Assembly (NCBI GenBank): GCA_902826815.1
Contig: CADEGF010000046.1
Location: forward strand, 1,651-59,133
Direction of reading: 5' to 3'
DNA length: 57,483 bases
Source: an uncultured Mycobacteriaceae bacterium
Lineage (GTDB): Bacteria > Actinomycetota > Actinomycetes > Mycobacteriales > Mycobacteriaceae
The first letter of the stretch is position 1, and each line of letters starts with the position of its first letter. Shown one piece after another: positions 20,828 to 30,684 of the stretch. The notes beneath the pieces were generated by a model, which worked only from the letters and a program-made list of their open reading frames with translations, ran no database searches and was not told the DNA's origin. The translations under genes were made by a program, and so were the position numbers.

Positions 20828-22270
20828 TCAGATCTGGTAGAAGATCCAGCCGGCCATCCCGCCCTCGAGGTGGTATGTGTTGTGGCAGTGAGTGATCCAC
20901 TTGCCGGGATTATTGGTGTCGAAGTCCACTTCCACGGTCTGCTTCGGCGGAACCAGGACGGTGTCCTTGCGGGCGCGCGGCGCGTTGCGGCCGACCACCG
21001 CAAATGTATGCCCGTGCAGATGGATCGGGTGAAACATCATGGACTCGTTGATCATCCGCATCCGCACCCGCTGATCGGGCTTGACGCCGATGCCGTCCTT
21101 CGTCGGGTCGTATAGCCTGCCGGCGAACGGCCACGCGTATCCGGCTGCAGGGCCGCTCAGCGTCGCCTCGATCACCTGGTCGGGCGTTCGATCGGGCAGC
21201 GTCACCTCTGGCGTCGGTGACAGCGTCGCCGTGTCGAGCACGACCTCGTTGCGAACCGCGGCGACGAAGTCGTCGACGTTCACGGTGCTCGGCGCACCAC
21301 CGATCCGGATGTTCAGCTGTGCGTGCCCATCCTTGCCCTCGGGCACTGCGACGACGGGTACCGACTTGTCGACGGTGACGGTGGCGTCGACCCGCTCACC
21401 CATGCCGAGGATGACCGATTTGGCCTGGGCGGGCATCACCGGGTAGCCGTCGGTGGCGATCACGTTCAGGTTCGTGTCCGGGACGGCGATGCGGAACGCG
21501 GTGTCCGATCCCGCGTTGATGACCCGCAACCGGATGCGTTGTCCGGCACGGTAATCACGCACCTCGGGGTCGGCAGGTACCCGGCCGTTGACGAGAAAGT
21601 GCGGATAGGTCACGTCGCCGCCGTCCGCGCCGAGCGGCGTCGTCGGGCTCACCCCTGGGCCGCCGGGCGCCATCGGCTTCATCCCGGTCTTGCGCAGGTC
21701 CTCCAGCACGTGGTCGGGGTTGGTGCCCGTGCCATCGATCCAGTCGTCGAGCACGAGGACGAGTTCCTCGTCATAGTCCGCCTTCTCGTCGGGATCCTCG
21801 ATGATCAGCGGGCCGTACAGCCCGCGGTCCAGCTGAGTGCCGACATGCGAGTGATACCAATATGTTCCGGCATCGGGAACCATGAACTCGTAGGTGAAGT
21901 CCGAGCCGACGGGGATCGGCGACTGCGTCAAAGGTGGAACGCCGTCCATGCCGTTGACGATGGCCAGGCCGTGCCAGTGGATGCTGGTCTCGGCGGGCAG
22001 CTTGTTGCGCACCACCGCGCGCAGCGTCTCGCCCTTGCGGATACGGATCTCGTTGCCCGGCAGCCGGTTGTTGTAGGCCCACGTCCGAACGGAGACGCCC
22101 CCGAGATCGATATCTGTCTCGGCGGGTTCGAAGGTCAGGTCGACCGACGGCGGAGGGGGCGACGAGACGTTGGAGGTGGGCTGCTCGGTGGCGTTGCGCG
22201 AGGAGCAGCCCGCCGCGACCCCCGCGGCCGCCGTCAGGAGCATGAAGCCGCGTCGATCGATCACCATCAT
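20828..22270 (-). CDS. mmcO: Multicopper oxidase lipoprotein (MmcO-like)
   Basis: A 480-aa exported copper oxidase. The N-terminus has twin arginines (IDRRGFMLLTAAAGV) and a lipobox with Cys22 (VAAGC), as in the Tat-exported lipoprotein MmcO (Rv0846c). All four copper-ligand clusters are present: HWHG, TYWYHSHVG, HPIHLHGH and HCHNTYHLEGGM. It should oxidise Cu(I) to Cu(II) outside the membrane for copper resistance. A small secreted protein gene lies upstream on the same strand. The position between fadE25 and the Rv3268 homologue is taken in M. tuberculosis by Rv3269-Rv3273 (ctpC region), so this module is a lineage difference. Confidence 0.93.
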   Translation of the reverse strand: MMVIDRRGFMLLTAAAGVAAGCSSRNATEQPTSNVSSPPPPSVDLTFEPAETDIDLGGVSVRTWAYNNRLPGNEIRIRKGETLRAVVRNKLPAETSIHWHGLAIVNGMDGVPPLTQSPIPVGSDFTYEFMVPDAGTYWYHSHVGTQLDRGLYGPLIIEDPDEKADYDEELVLVLDDWIDGTGTNPDHVLEDLRKTGMKPMAPGGPGVSPTTPLGADGGDVTYPHFLVNGRVPADPEVRDYRAGQRIRLRVINAGSDTAFRIAVPDTNLNVIATDGYPVMPAQAKSVILGMGERVDATVTVDKSVPVVAVPEGKDGHAQLNIRIGGAPSTVNVDDFVAAVRNEVVLDTATLSPTPEVTLPDRTPDQVIEATLSGPAAGYAWPFAGRLYDPTKDGIGVKPDQRVRMRMINESMMFHPIHLHGHTFAVVGRNAPRARKDTVLVPPKQTVEVDFDTNNPGKWITHCHNTYHLEGGMAGWIFYQI

Positions 22271-22326
22271 CGCAGCGTGGCACCCGCCGGCCGAGCCGGT
22301 GCGGTTTTCCCGAACTGGCGGTTAGG

Positions 22327-22566
22327 TCAGCATCCGCTGTTGAATCCGCACGGCGGAGCGGCCGTGTCGCCCGGAGCGGCCATCGACGTCTCCTCCGTTG
22401 CCGAGTACGCGGCGGTGGCGGTGTCGCCCATCGTCATCTCCCCTGCGGACGTCACCACAGGTGATCCAGTGCTGGTGTCGCCGTTGAGTGTGCCGACGGC
22501 GCCCAACGCGATCAGTGCACCGCCGCCCACTACCGCGGCGAGTGTCTTGACCCGATTGACAGCCAT
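22327..22566 (-). CDS. Small exported protein with C-terminal CxxxxxC motif
   Basis: A 79-aa protein with a signal-like hydrophobic stretch (TLAAVVGGGALIALGAVGTL, about 7-26), then a Thr/Ala/Met-rich low-complexity region (GEMTMGDTATAAYSATEETSMA) and a C-terminal CGFNSGC. The methionines and the two cysteines could bind copper. GAGGGAT just before the ATG at 22566 supports this start; an ATG at 22632 would add 22 residues without conserved appearance. It lies 56 nt before mmcO on the same strand, so it is probably in the same copper-response unit. I do not recognise a named family. Confidence 0.65.
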   Translation of the reverse strand: MAVNRVKTLAAVVGGGALIALGAVGTLNGDTSTGSPVVTSAGEMTMGDTATAAYSATEETSMAAPGDTAAPPCGFNSGC

Positions 22567-22714
22567 TTCGATCCCTCGATCCCTTGTACTTTTCACCGGA
22601 GCGGGCACTCGCGCCACTCCGTGAATAGTCATGGAACTACCTCAAGGGTTTCTGTGGGCGGTCTCCCAAGGACATTTCCAGGAACCCCAACTGCGATTGG
22701 CAGCGCTTAGCCTG

Positions 22715-23452
22715 TCAACCCACCATTCGCTGAGTTACCTTCTCCACCTGTCGGCGACGGGCCAGTAGCGTCTCGTCCGGGTTCGCCACCTGCACAAGTG
22801 AAGCACCCGCTGCGAACACCGCCAAGTAATTGGCAACCAGGTCGTCGCAGGTGTCCCACCCTGCGGTGGACAGCACGCGGTCGTCACCGGTGAAGCCCTG
22901 CGCGCCTGCGGAATCGCCTGCGGCCGCGAGCAGTTCGGCCACCGAACGACCATCGAGCGCGGGGCCGGGGGTGCGCTCTGGCACGATCTGGTCGCCGTGC
23001 ACGCGCACCGCCGTCGCGTAGTCCGTCATCCCGACGGGCAGGTCGGCGACGGGCTTGCCAAATGGGTCCAAGGACAGCACCGCGATCTCACCGGGGCCGA
23101 CGGCGGCATCCGCGTCGTCGATCCGGTCCGCCGTGCACAGCGCGACATCGGCTGTGATGGTTTCGGAGCCGGGTGCGAGCACGACCTCGGCCCCGATGTA
23201 CCAGATGCCAAGCAGCACAGCCGCGGTCTGCCAGTGAGCGGGAAGCAGCACAGCGATCCGACTGCCGGGGCCCGCGCCGAGTTCGTCGCGAAGCAGGTTG
23301 GCGGTCTTGGCCGCCCAGTTGGCCAGCGTCACCGTCGACAGCTCGATCCGTTCACCCGTCGCGTCGTCGTAGTAGGTGATGCGTGGGCCGACCGGATCCC
23401 GGTTCAGCAACGGGTCGAGCAGTGACTGGCTGACCGTAGAAGGGGCGGTCAA
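22715..23452 (-). CDS. TIGR03089-family protein (Rv3268-like)
   Basis: A 245-aa protein related to the N-terminal part of AMP-dependent synthetases, with ELSTVTLANWAAKTANLLRDEL and AGPGSRIAVLLPAHWQTAAVLLGIWYIGAEVVL. The adenylate-forming signature loops of full-length enzymes are missing, so it is probably not catalytic by itself. It equals Rv3268. The TTG start overlaps the cpsA stop (TTGA), so the two are translationally coupled. Confidence 0.85.
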   Translation of the reverse strand: MTAPSTVSQSLLDPLLNRDPVGPRITYYDDATGERIELSTVTLANWAAKTANLLRDELGAGPGSRIAVLLPAHWQTAAVLLGIWYIGAEVVLAPGSETITADVALCTADRIDDADAAVGPGEIAVLSLDPFGKPVADLPVGMTDYATAVRVHGDQIVPERTPGPALDGRSVAELLAAAGDSAGAQGFTGDDRVLSTAGWDTCDDLVANYLAVFAAGASLVQVANPDETLLARRRQVEKVTQRMVG

Positions 23453-24915
23453 TTCACGCAGTCCGGGTTGTCCGAGCCTGCGGTGATGATCGGCGACGGC
23501 GGCGGAGCACCGTCGGTCGACTCGGTGGCCGCAGGGTCGGCCGTCTGCAGCGTCGGGTCGGTGCCGTCAAGGCCGGAGCCGGGGCCGGTGTAGTCGTTGC
23601 CGAGCACCACCCGAACCGTTCCCGGCGCCACGGTCGGGTCGGCGACGATGGGGAGTCCGCCGAGATCCTTGGAAACCGCTTGCGCGCCAAGGTCGTCGAC
23701 CTTCTCCGCCAGCACCTGGCTGGTCTCGAGGACGCCCGCGTCGTGGTTGCCGACGGGGCCCGATGCGAAGCCGTCGTTGGTGAGCGCGGCCGACACCGCG
23801 GCGGCGAGCCCGTTGATGTCGGTGGCGTTGATCACCTCGGCCGCGGTCTTGGCGGGTGTGTAGGCGAGTTCTTCGGTCTTGCCCTTGTCCTGGTCCTGCA
23901 ACAGACCGTCGACCCAGTCGCGAACCTCGCCTGGGTCCACCCGCACGACGCTCTGCATACCGTCGTCGCTCCAGCCGTTCTCGTCGAGCACGGGGATGGT
24001 GGCGAACGCCACGTTGCCCGCCGCCAGCTTCTGCAGTTGCTCGCCGAACTGCATGACGTCCCAGCCGTCGGACAGCACGACCGACCGCTGCACCGCGTCC
24101 TGCAGCCGGTTGAGAGTCGCAGGGCTCGACAGGGTCTTCCCCGAGATGACCTGGTGTGCAAGGGAAGCCATCACGACCTGCTGGCGCACCACCCGGTCGA
24201 GGTCGCCGCGAGGCAGGTCGTGGCGCTGTCGCACGAAGCTCAGGGCCTGCGGGCCGTCCAGTTGCTGCCAGCCCGCCGGGAAATCGGCGCCCGAAAGAGG
24301 CTCGTACACAGGGCTTTTCAGGCAGACATTGACACCGCCGAGGGCATCGGTGATGAGCGCGAAGCCGAGCAGGCCGATCTCGGCATAGTGGTCGACGGTG
24401 ACGCCGGTGAGGTTGGCGACGGTTTTGATGAGCGCTTCGCGGCCGGCCTCGTTTGCTTCCGGCTCGGCCACAGACGGGTCGACGCCCTGTTCCTCGACGA
24501 GTTGCTTGAGCTTCTCCAGGTGCACCGACCCGTAGACGCCGTTGATCTTCATTTTGCCGATACCCGGCGCTTCGACGTAGGAGTCGCGCGGGATGGAGAT
24601 CGCCGTGGCCGACTTCCCGTTGTTGGGGATACGGATCAGGATGATCGTGTCGGTGTTGGTCGACTCGTCGTCACCGGCGCGCAGGGTGGCCAATTCCTCC
24701 TGCGAGAGCGGATTGCCGTGCGCGTCGGTGCGGCTGTCCAACCCGACGAGCAGGATGTCGATCGCGCCGTCTTCGCCGCCACCGCCGAGCGCCGCCGACG
24801 AGATGTGGTTGATGCCGGATTCGAACGACCGGATCTTGCTCCACGCCACGCCCGTGCCGATGACGATCGTCGCCGCGAGCAGGACGGCAACGGTCCGGAA
24901 CACGCGGGCGGGCAT
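23449..24915 (-). CDS. cpsA: LytR-CpsA-Psr family cell-wall ligase
   Basis: A 488-aa membrane protein matching CpsA/Lcp (Rv3267). A single transmembrane helix (about 8-26) precedes the LCP domain (about 75-225) with GLDSRTDAHG, SIPRDSYVEAPG and FVRQRHDLPRGDLDRVVRQQ; a LytR_C domain (about 360-455) and an acidic Pro/Asp-rich tail follow. LCP proteins attach lipid-linked glycans to peptidoglycan; in mycobacteria this is arabinogalactan. TAATCT (24927-24922 on this strand) ends 6 nt before the ATG, indicating a leaderless start. It is divergent to rmlD, which makes part of the linker it would attach. Confidence 0.94.
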   Translation of the reverse strand: MPARVFRTVAVLLAATIVIGTGVAWSKIRSFESGINHISSAALGGGGEDGAIDILLVGLDSRTDAHGNPLSQEELATLRAGDDESTNTDTIILIRIPNNGKSATAISIPRDSYVEAPGIGKMKINGVYGSVHLEKLKQLVEEQGVDPSVAEPEANEAGREALIKTVANLTGVTVDHYAEIGLLGFALITDALGGVNVCLKSPVYEPLSGADFPAGWQQLDGPQALSFVRQRHDLPRGDLDRVVRQQVVMASLAHQVISGKTLSSPATLNRLQDAVQRSVVLSDGWDVMQFGEQLQKLAAGNVAFATIPVLDENGWSDDGMQSVVRVDPGEVRDWVDGLLQDQDKGKTEELAYTPAKTAAEVINATDINGLAAAVSAALTNDGFASGPVGNHDAGVLETSQVLAEKVDDLGAQAVSKDLGGLPIVADPTVAPGTVRVVLGNDYTGPGSGLDGTDPTLQTADPAATESTDGAPPPSPIITAGSDNPDCVN

Positions 24916-24982
24916 CAGCCCAGATTACTTGGCTCATGGGCGCAGAGCCGGTAGCCGCAGCCCGGCGTGCCAGACTCAGCCG

Positions 24983-25834
24983 ATGGGAAACCGCATTGTG
25001 ATCAGCGGCGCAGGAGGGCAGGTCGGGCGGTTTCTGGCGTCGGAAGCCGGTCGAAGGGGCCTCGATGTGCTGGCCCTGACGTCGACGCAGTGGGATATCA
25101 CCGATGCGGGCGCCGCGGAGCGGATCGTCGCGCGCGACGACGTGGTGATCAACTGCGCGGCATTCACCGCCGTGGACGCCGCCGAAAGCGAGCCCGAGCG
25201 CGCGCACGCCGTCAACGCCGCGGGGCCAGGTGCCATCGCGCGGGCATGTGCGGCCGCGGGCGCCCGGCTGATCCACATCTCGACCGACTATGTGTTCGAC
25301 GGGTCGTTCGACGGCGCGCCGCGGCCCTATGACGTCGATGACCGAACCGGGCCGCTCAGCGTCTACGGCAAGACCAAGCTGGCGGGTGAGCAGGCGGTGC
25401 ACGCAGCACTGCCCCAGGCTCATGTGGTGCGGACGGCGTGGGTGTACACCGGCGTCGGATCTGATTTCGTCGGCGTCATGCGACGGCTGGCGGCAGGCGA
25501 CGATCCCGTCAGCATGGTCGTCGACCAGGTCGGCTCGCCGACCTACAGCGGCGACCTCGTTTCGGCACTGCTCGAGATCGCAGGGCGGCCGAGCGCGCCG
25601 CCGCTGCTGCATATCGCCAACGAGGGCGCGGCCAGCCGGTTCGAGCAGGCACGGGCGGTCTTCACCGGCGTCGGCGCCGACCCCGACCGGGTGCGCCCGG
25701 TGTCCAGCGAGGACGCGCCGCGGCCTGCGGCCCGCCCGCCGTATTCGGCGCTGTCCGGCCGTACTGCCGCCGCAGCCGGCCTGACGCCGCTGCGGCCGTG
25801 GCGCGAGGCGTTGGCCGCGGCGCTGGCCAATTGA
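24983..25834 (+). CDS. rmlD: dTDP-4-dehydrorhamnose reductase
   Basis: A 283-aa SDR of the RmlD family: RIVISGAGGQVGRFLASEAG as NAD(P) loop, NCAAFTAVDAAESEPERAHAVNA, STDYVFDG and the YGKTKLAGE Tyr-x3-Lys motif. It makes dTDP-L-rhamnose, needed for the arabinogalactan linker. The ATG at 24983 is the first good start; the open frame above is antisense to cpsA. It heads the rmlD-wbbL-manB operon, as Rv3266c does. Confidence 0.95.
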   Translation: MGNRIVISGAGGQVGRFLASEAGRRGLDVLALTSTQWDITDAGAAERIVARDDVVINCAAFTAVDAAESEPERAHAVNAAGPGAIARACAAAGARLIHISTDYVFDGSFDGAPRPYDVDDRTGPLSVYGKTKLAGEQAVHAALPQAHVVRTAWVYTGVGSDFVGVMRRLAAGDDPVSMVVDQVGSPTYSGDLVSALLEIAGRPSAPPLLHIANEGAASRFEQARAVFTGVGADPDRVRPVSSEDAPRPAARPPYSALSGRTAAAAGLTPLRPWREALAAALAN

Positions 25835-25856
25835 TCGTCCCGATACCCTCGACGCC

Positions 25857-26738
25857 GTGAGTGACGAGCTGGTGGTGGTGACGGTGACGTATTCACCGGG
25901 GCCACACCTTGGCAGGTTCCTCGCCACGCTGTCCCACGCCACCGAGCGGCCGGTGACGGTGATCATGGCCGACAACGGCTCGACCGACGGCAGCCCCGAG
26001 GAAGCGCTCGAGCGGTTTCCCAACACCAGGTTGCTGCGCACCGGCGGGAACCTGGGCTATGGCACCGCAGTCAACCGCGCCGTCGCCGAGCTTCGCAAGG
26101 ATTGCGCTGACCTCGACCTCTTCGTCGTCGCCAATCCCGATGTGCAATGGGGTCCCGGCAGTATCGACGCGCTGCTTGAGGCCGCAGGCCGCTGGCCCAG
26201 GGCGGCCGCGCTCGGGCCGTTGATCCGTGACCCCGACGGTTCGGTGTACCCGTCGGCACGCCACCAGCCCAGCATCATCCGCGGCGGCATGCATGCGGTG
26301 GTCGGGCCGGTATGGCGGAACAACCCGTGGACGGCCGCCTACCGACAGGACCGACTGGAGCCCAGCGAACGTCAGGTCGGCTGGCTGTCAGGATCCTGCC
26401 TGTTGCTGCTCGGCGCGGCCTTCGATCAGATCGGCGGCTTCGACGAACGCTATTTCATGTATATGGAAGACGTCGACCTGGGTGATCGGCTAGGCCGGGC
26501 CGGCTGGCAGAATGTCTATGTTCCGTCGGCGGAGGTTTTGCACGACAAGGGTCATTCCACCGGCCGTGACCCCGCCCGCAACTTGGCCGCACACCACAGC
26601 AGCACCTACACTTTTTTGGCCGATCGGTATAACAGGCCTTGGCAGGCGCCGTTGAGGTGGACGATGAGGGGCGCGCTCGTTGCGCGCTCGCGGCTGGTTG
26701 TCAGACGCAGTCGGCGAAAGGCGAAAGGACGGGTCTAG
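25857..26738 (+). CDS. wbbL: Rhamnosyltransferase of the arabinogalactan linker
   Basis: A 293-aa GT2 family transferase equivalent to WbbL (Rv3265c). The motifs are VTVTYSPGPHLGRFL, IMADNGSTDGSPEE, FVVANPDVQW, GSCLLLLGAAFDQIGGFDE and MYMEDVDLGDRLGRAG, including the DxD-like and base residues. It adds rhamnose to GlcNAc-PP-decaprenol. The GTG at 25857 follows a TACCCT element at 25844-25849 by 7 nt, so an internal leaderless start is likely in addition to read-through from rmlD. Confidence 0.94.
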   Translation: MSDELVVVTVTYSPGPHLGRFLATLSHATERPVTVIMADNGSTDGSPEEALERFPNTRLLRTGGNLGYGTAVNRAVAELRKDCADLDLFVVANPDVQWGPGSIDALLEAAGRWPRAAALGPLIRDPDGSVYPSARHQPSIIRGGMHAVVGPVWRNNPWTAAYRQDRLEPSERQVGWLSGSCLLLLGAAFDQIGGFDERYFMYMEDVDLGDRLGRAGWQNVYVPSAEVLHDKGHSTGRDPARNLAAHHSSTYTFLADRYNRPWQAPLRWTMRGALVARSRLVVRRSRRKAKGRV

Positions 26739-26739
26739 C

Positions 26740-27828
26740 GTGGCGGATTCTTTTCACCCACGGGGTGTGGATGCCGTCATCCTCGTCGGCGGGCAGGGCA
26801 CCCGGCTGCGGCCACTGACCCTTTCGGCGCCGAAGCCGATGCTGCCGACCGCAGGCCTGCCGTTCCTCACCCATCTGTTGTCGCGGATCGCCGCCGCGGG
26901 TATCGAACACGTCATCCTCGGCACCTCCTACAAGGCAGGAGTGTTCGAGTCGGAGTTCGGCGACGGCTCGAAGCTGGGCCTGCAGATCGAGTACATCGTC
27001 GAGGAGGAGCCACTGGGCACCGGCGGCGGGATCGCCAACGTCGCGCACAAGCTTCGGCATGACATCGCGATGGTGTTCAACGGCGACGTGCTGTCGGGCG
27101 CCGACCTGAACGCCCTTCTCGCCACCCATCACGACCACGGTGCCGACGTCACCCTGCAGCTGGTCCGGGTCGGCGACGCGCGCGCGTTCGGCTGCGTGCC
27201 CACCGACGCGGACGGGTTGGTCACCGCATTCTTGGAGAAGACCGAGGACCCGCCGACCGACCAGGTCAATGCGGGCTGCTACGTGTTCAAACGCGAGGTG
27301 ATCGACGCTCTGCCGAAGGGCAGAGCGCTGTCGGTGGAGCGTGAGGTGTTTCCGCAACTACTCGCCGACGGCCACAAGGTGTGCGGCCATGTGGACGCCT
27401 CGTACTGGCGCGATATGGGTACGCCGGAGGATTTTGTCCGCGGCTCCTCGGACCTCGTCCGCGGGATTGCGCCATCGCCGGCGCTGAAGGGTCACCGTGG
27501 TGAGTCGCTGGTGCACGACGGCGCGGCGGTGGCACCAGGTGCGCTGCTGATCGGCGGGACCGTGGTCGGGCGGGGTGCCGAAATCGGCCCTGGCGCAAGG
27601 CTCGACGGTGCGGTGATCTTCGACGGGGTGCGGGTCGAGGCGGGATCGGTCATCGAACGGTCGATCATCGGCTTCGGCGCCCGCATCGGCCCGCGCGCCC
27701 TGATCCGCGACGGCGTGATCGGCGACGGCGCCGACATCGGCGCGCGCTGCGAACTGCTGCGCGGCGCCAGGGTGTGGCCGGGGGTGGCCATCCCCGACGG
27801 CGGCATCCGCTACTCGACCGACGTCTGA
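26740..27828 (+). CDS. manB: Mannose-1-phosphate guanylyltransferase
   Basis: A 362-aa sugar-nucleotide transferase equivalent to Rv3264c, named ManB there. The pyrophosphorylase signature GGQGTRLRPLTLSAPKPMLP is at about 16-35, with FNGDVLSGADL and EKTEDPPTDQVNAGCYVF further on. The C-terminal quarter is a left-handed beta-helix of hexapeptide repeats (GTVVGRGAEIGPGARLDGAV). It makes GDP-mannose from the mannose-1-phosphate produced by PmmA. The GTG start is 1 nt after the wbbL stop. Confidence 0.93.
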   Translation: MADSFHPRGVDAVILVGGQGTRLRPLTLSAPKPMLPTAGLPFLTHLLSRIAAAGIEHVILGTSYKAGVFESEFGDGSKLGLQIEYIVEEEPLGTGGGIANVAHKLRHDIAMVFNGDVLSGADLNALLATHHDHGADVTLQLVRVGDARAFGCVPTDADGLVTAFLEKTEDPPTDQVNAGCYVFKREVIDALPKGRALSVEREVFPQLLADGHKVCGHVDASYWRDMGTPEDFVRGSSDLVRGIAPSPALKGHRGESLVHDGAAVAPGALLIGGTVVGRGAEIGPGARLDGAVIFDGVRVEAGSVIERSIIGFGARIGPRALIRDGVIGDGADIGARCELLRGARVWPGVAIPDGGIRYSTDV

Positions 27829-28364
27829 GTTCTGGCGGCCGCGGCAGCCAACTGAGCCAACCCGTAGTCGGTATCGTCCGGGAGCGCATCGAGCGGCCAC
27901 CAACGCAGGTCCAATGATTCTTCGCTGCAGACGATTTCGGCGCCGGCCGGTGCGTGTGCGATGAACTGCAGGTCGAGGTGACGGGTCGGCTCGCCGAGCG
28001 AGCAGGTGACCGGGTGCACGTGTATCGCCGCGATGTCCGGATCGACTGTCAGACCGTCGATTCCGGACTCCTCGGACGCTTCGCGCAGCGCGGCCGAGAT
28101 GATGTCGGGATCGCCGTCCTCGCAGTGCCCTCCGAGTTGCAGCCATCGGCCGATCCGAGGGTGCAGCGTGAGCAGCGCCTGTCTACCGGTGTGGTCGAGT
28201 ACGAGCGCGGAGGCGGTGATATGGCCAGGCACACATTCGCGTTTGCAGGCGTCCTCGCGGGCGAGGACGAACGACAGCACCGCATGCCGCAACGTGTCCT
28301 GCGCGGGATCCGGTGCGGCCCAGCCGGTCAGCGCTGCGATGGTCGAGTCGCGAAGGCCGCTCAC
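27810..28364 (-). CDS. Nudix hydrolase
   Basis: A 184-aa protein with a Nudix box at about 75-99, [16 protein letters not shown] followed by REASEESG, which retains the metal-binding REXXEE. Substrate unknown. The GTG start overlaps the fbiB stop (GTGA), so it is the third gene of the fbiA-fbiB operon and could act on a nucleotide by-product of cofactor synthesis; that role is inferred. The 3' end overlaps the convergent manB gene by 19 nt. Confidence 0.87.
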   Translation of the reverse strand: MSGLRDSTIAALTGWAAPDPAQDTLRHAVLSFVLAREDACKRECVPGHITASALVLDHTGRQALLTLHPRIGRWLQLGGHCEDGDPDIISAALREASEESGIDGLTVDPDIAAIHVHPVTCSLGEPTRHLDLQFIAHAPAGAEIVCSEESLDLRWWPLDALPDDTDYGLAQLAAAAARTQTSVE

Positions 28365-29701
28365 CTGCGTACCAGCAGACCTTCGGTGGACGCCGGTTCG
28401 CGCGGGCCGGACGGCTCCGCCGGGTAGCCGATCGCGATGGCGCCCAACGGTTGCCAGTCGTCGGGCAGCTCGAGTTCGGAGCGCACCAGCTCCGAGGCGA
28501 ATATGGTCGAGCCGATCCAGCAGCTGCCCACCTCACGCACGGCCAGCGCGACGAGCAGGGCCTGTACGGCGGCGCCGACGGCGACGGTGAACATGGTGTG
28601 CTCGGCGGCGCTCCGCTCGGCGTCCGGATACGTGTGCGCGCCGTCTGGAACCAGGAACGGGATCACCAGCTCCGGCGCGTCGTAGAGGATCTGGCCGCGC
28701 CCGACCCTGCGTTCGACGGCGTCGACGTTCCTGCCGTCGCCCGTCAGGTCGGATCGCCACTTGTCCTTCATCCGGTCCAGCAGCCGGGTCCGGCGGGCGC
28801 TGTCGGTCATCCACACGAACCGCACAGGGCGGGTGTGGTGCGGGGCGGGTGCGGTGAGCGCCTCCGCGACGGCGGCCTCGATGATCTCGGGCGCGACCGG
28901 GTCATCGCTGAATCGCCGGACCGATCGGCGAAGCAGCTGCGCCTGGCAGCGGCCCAGCGCAAGTGATTCCTCTGTGCCGAGCCAGAACAGATCCTCCTCG
29001 CCGGAACGCAGCAGCGTGCGGGCATTGGATCCGTTGTCCCGCAACGTCAGCCCGCGCACCACCGCGACGGGTATGCCGGTGAGCTTGCCCTTGACCAGGT
29101 CGGCGGCTGCCGCGATCTCGTCGGCGACGGCGACCTCGGTGACGACGAGCTCGTTGCCGTGCACGTCGTGTGCCCCCGCGTAGCCGTGCAACACCGTGAT
29201 ACCCGCCGCGCCGATGGCCGCATCGATCTGACCGTTGCGCCAGGCTCGGCCCATCGTGTCGGTGACCACGATGCCCACCGTCACACCGAGCCGCTCGCGC
29301 AGGCCTTCCCGCAGTGCTGCTGCGCTGCCGTCGGGGTCGACCGGAAGCAGGGCGAGTTCTGTCGCGCCGACATTGGATCCGTCGACACCCGCTGCGGCCT
29401 GCACGATGCCGAGGTTGTTCTCGGTGATGAGCGTGCGACCCTTGCGCGCGAGCACGCGGACCGCTTCCTCGTCGATCAGTTTGCGCCGCAGCGTGTCCCG
29501 TTCTTCCGGGTCCTGCGGCGCCGCCACGATGCGCCCCTCACACTTGGACATCACCTTGCTGGTGACGACCACCACGTCGTCGTCGCGCAGCCACGGTGCG
29601 GCGGCGGCCAGTGCTGCGGCGAGGTCGTCGCCGGGTCGGAACTCCGGCAGACCCGTTACCGGTAGCAGCTCGAGCGCCGCGGCGGATCCGTGTTCAGTCA
29701 T
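28361..29701 (-). CDS. fbiB: F420:L-glutamate ligase / FMN reductase FbiB
   Basis: A 446-aa two-domain protein equivalent to FbiB (Rv3262). The N-terminal CofE-like domain (about 1-240) adds glutamates to F420-0 and has [16 protein letters not shown] and [20 protein letters not shown]; the C-terminal nitroreductase-like domain (about 250-446) reduces dehydro-F420-0 and has [17 protein letters not shown] and [14 protein letters not shown]. The ATG overlaps the fbiA stop. A longer open frame upstream is antisense-like and not used. Confidence 0.95.
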   Translation of the reverse strand: MTEHGSAAALELLPVTGLPEFRPGDDLAAALAAAAPWLRDDDVVVVTSKVMSKCEGRIVAAPQDPEERDTLRRKLIDEEAVRVLARKGRTLITENNLGIVQAAAGVDGSNVGATELALLPVDPDGSAAALREGLRERLGVTVGIVVTDTMGRAWRNGQIDAAIGAAGITVLHGYAGAHDVHGNELVVTEVAVADEIAAAADLVKGKLTGIPVAVVRGLTLRDNGSNARTLLRSGEEDLFWLGTEESLALGRCQAQLLRRSVRRFSDDPVAPEIIEAAVAEALTAPAPHHTRPVRFVWMTDSARRTRLLDRMKDKWRSDLTGDGRNVDAVERRVGRGQILYDAPELVIPFLVPDGAHTYPDAERSAAEHTMFTVAVGAAVQALLVALAVREVGSCWIGSTIFASELVRSELELPDDWQPLGAIAIGYPAEPSGPREPASTEGLLVRR

Positions 29702-30684
29702 GGCTTGACTCCCGCGAGATCCAAACCGGTGCGGACCATTTCGGCCGTCGTCGCAGGGTCGGTCATCAACAGCGGTACCGCCCGCACTTCCACTCCGGTA
29801 ATCTCGGCGTGATCCCCTTCGTGCACCAGCCAGCCGTCCAGGATGCCGACGCCTGAGCGCGGTCCGTAGTAGCCGCCGACAGCCTCCGAGGTGCTCGCCA
29901 CCCCGATCACGGAGAGACACTCGTCTGCCATTCCGCGCAACGGCTTTCCCGCGACGATGGGGGAGTAGCCGATCACCCGGGCCGAGGTGGACCGCAACGC
30001 GCCGCGGATACCGGGGATCGCGAGGATGGAGCCGATGCTGACCACCGGGTTGGACGGCGCAAGCAGCACCACGTCGGCGGACGCGATCGCATCGGCGACC
30101 CCCGGTCCAGCGGTGGCCTTGTCGGCACCGACGAATGCGAAGCTGTGCGTCGGCACCTTTGCCCGGTAGCGCACCCACCACTCCTGAAAGTGGATCGCCT
30201 TTCGGTCGCCGGCCTCGGGATCGGTGATGACGACGTGGGTTTCGCTGCGGTCGTCGCTGACGGGCAGCAGTTGCGCGCCGGGGGACCAGCGTTTGCACAA
30301 CGCCTCGGTGACCTCGGACAGCGGATAGCCCGCTCGCAGCATCTGGCTGCGGACCAGATGGGTGGCCAGATCGCGGTCGCCGAGTCCGAACCAGTCCGGC
30401 TGGACTCCGTAGGCCGCGAGTTCCTCCTTGGCATGCCAGGTCTCGTCGCGGTGCCCCCAGCCGCGCTCGGGGTCGATACCGCCGCCGAGGGTGTACATGC
30501 AGGTGTCCAGGTCAGGGCAGATACGCACGCCGTACATCCATGCGTCGTCACCGATGTTGACGATCGCCGAGATCGAATGATCTTGTGATTTCCCATCTGC
30601 GAACTGGCCGAGGCCGAGGAGGTGCTGCACTCCCAACAGGAATCGCGCGCCGCCGACTCCGCCGACCAGAACGGTGACCTTCAC
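29698..30684 (-). CDS. fbiA: 2-phospho-L-lactate (PEP) transferase FbiA
   Basis: A 328-aa CofD-family enzyme equivalent to FbiA (Rv3261, 331 aa). It begins [18 protein letters not shown] with the glycine loop, and has [19 protein letters not shown] and [19 protein letters not shown]. It joins the activated phosphoenolpyruvyl or lactyl unit to the deazaflavin Fo in F420 synthesis. The GTG at 30684 fits the family N-terminus; TAGTCT (30698-30693) lies 8 nt upstream. It is divergent to whiB2. Confidence 0.95.
   Translation of the reverse strand: MKVTVLVGGVGGARFLLGVQHLLGLGQFADGKSQDHSISAIVNIGDDAWMYGVRICPDLDTCMYTLGGGIDPERGWGHRDETWHAKEELAAYGVQPDWFGLGDRDLATHLVRSQMLRAGYPLSEVTEALCKRWSPGAQLLPVSDDRSETHVVITDPEAGDRKAIHFQEWWVRYRAKVPTHSFAFVGADKATAGPGVADAIASADVVLLAPSNPVVSIGSILAIPGIRGALRSTSARVIGYSPIVAGKPLRGMADECLSVIGVASTSEAVGGYYGPRSGVGILDGWLVHEGDHAEITGVEVRAVPLLMTDPATTAEMVRTGLDLAGVKP

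Noticed and set aside
22567-22720. RicR-type copper operator upstream of the small protein and mmcO
   Set aside because: The best candidate, ACC-N5-GGT around 22650, does not have the TACCC-N5-GGGTA spacing, so no operator is claimed.
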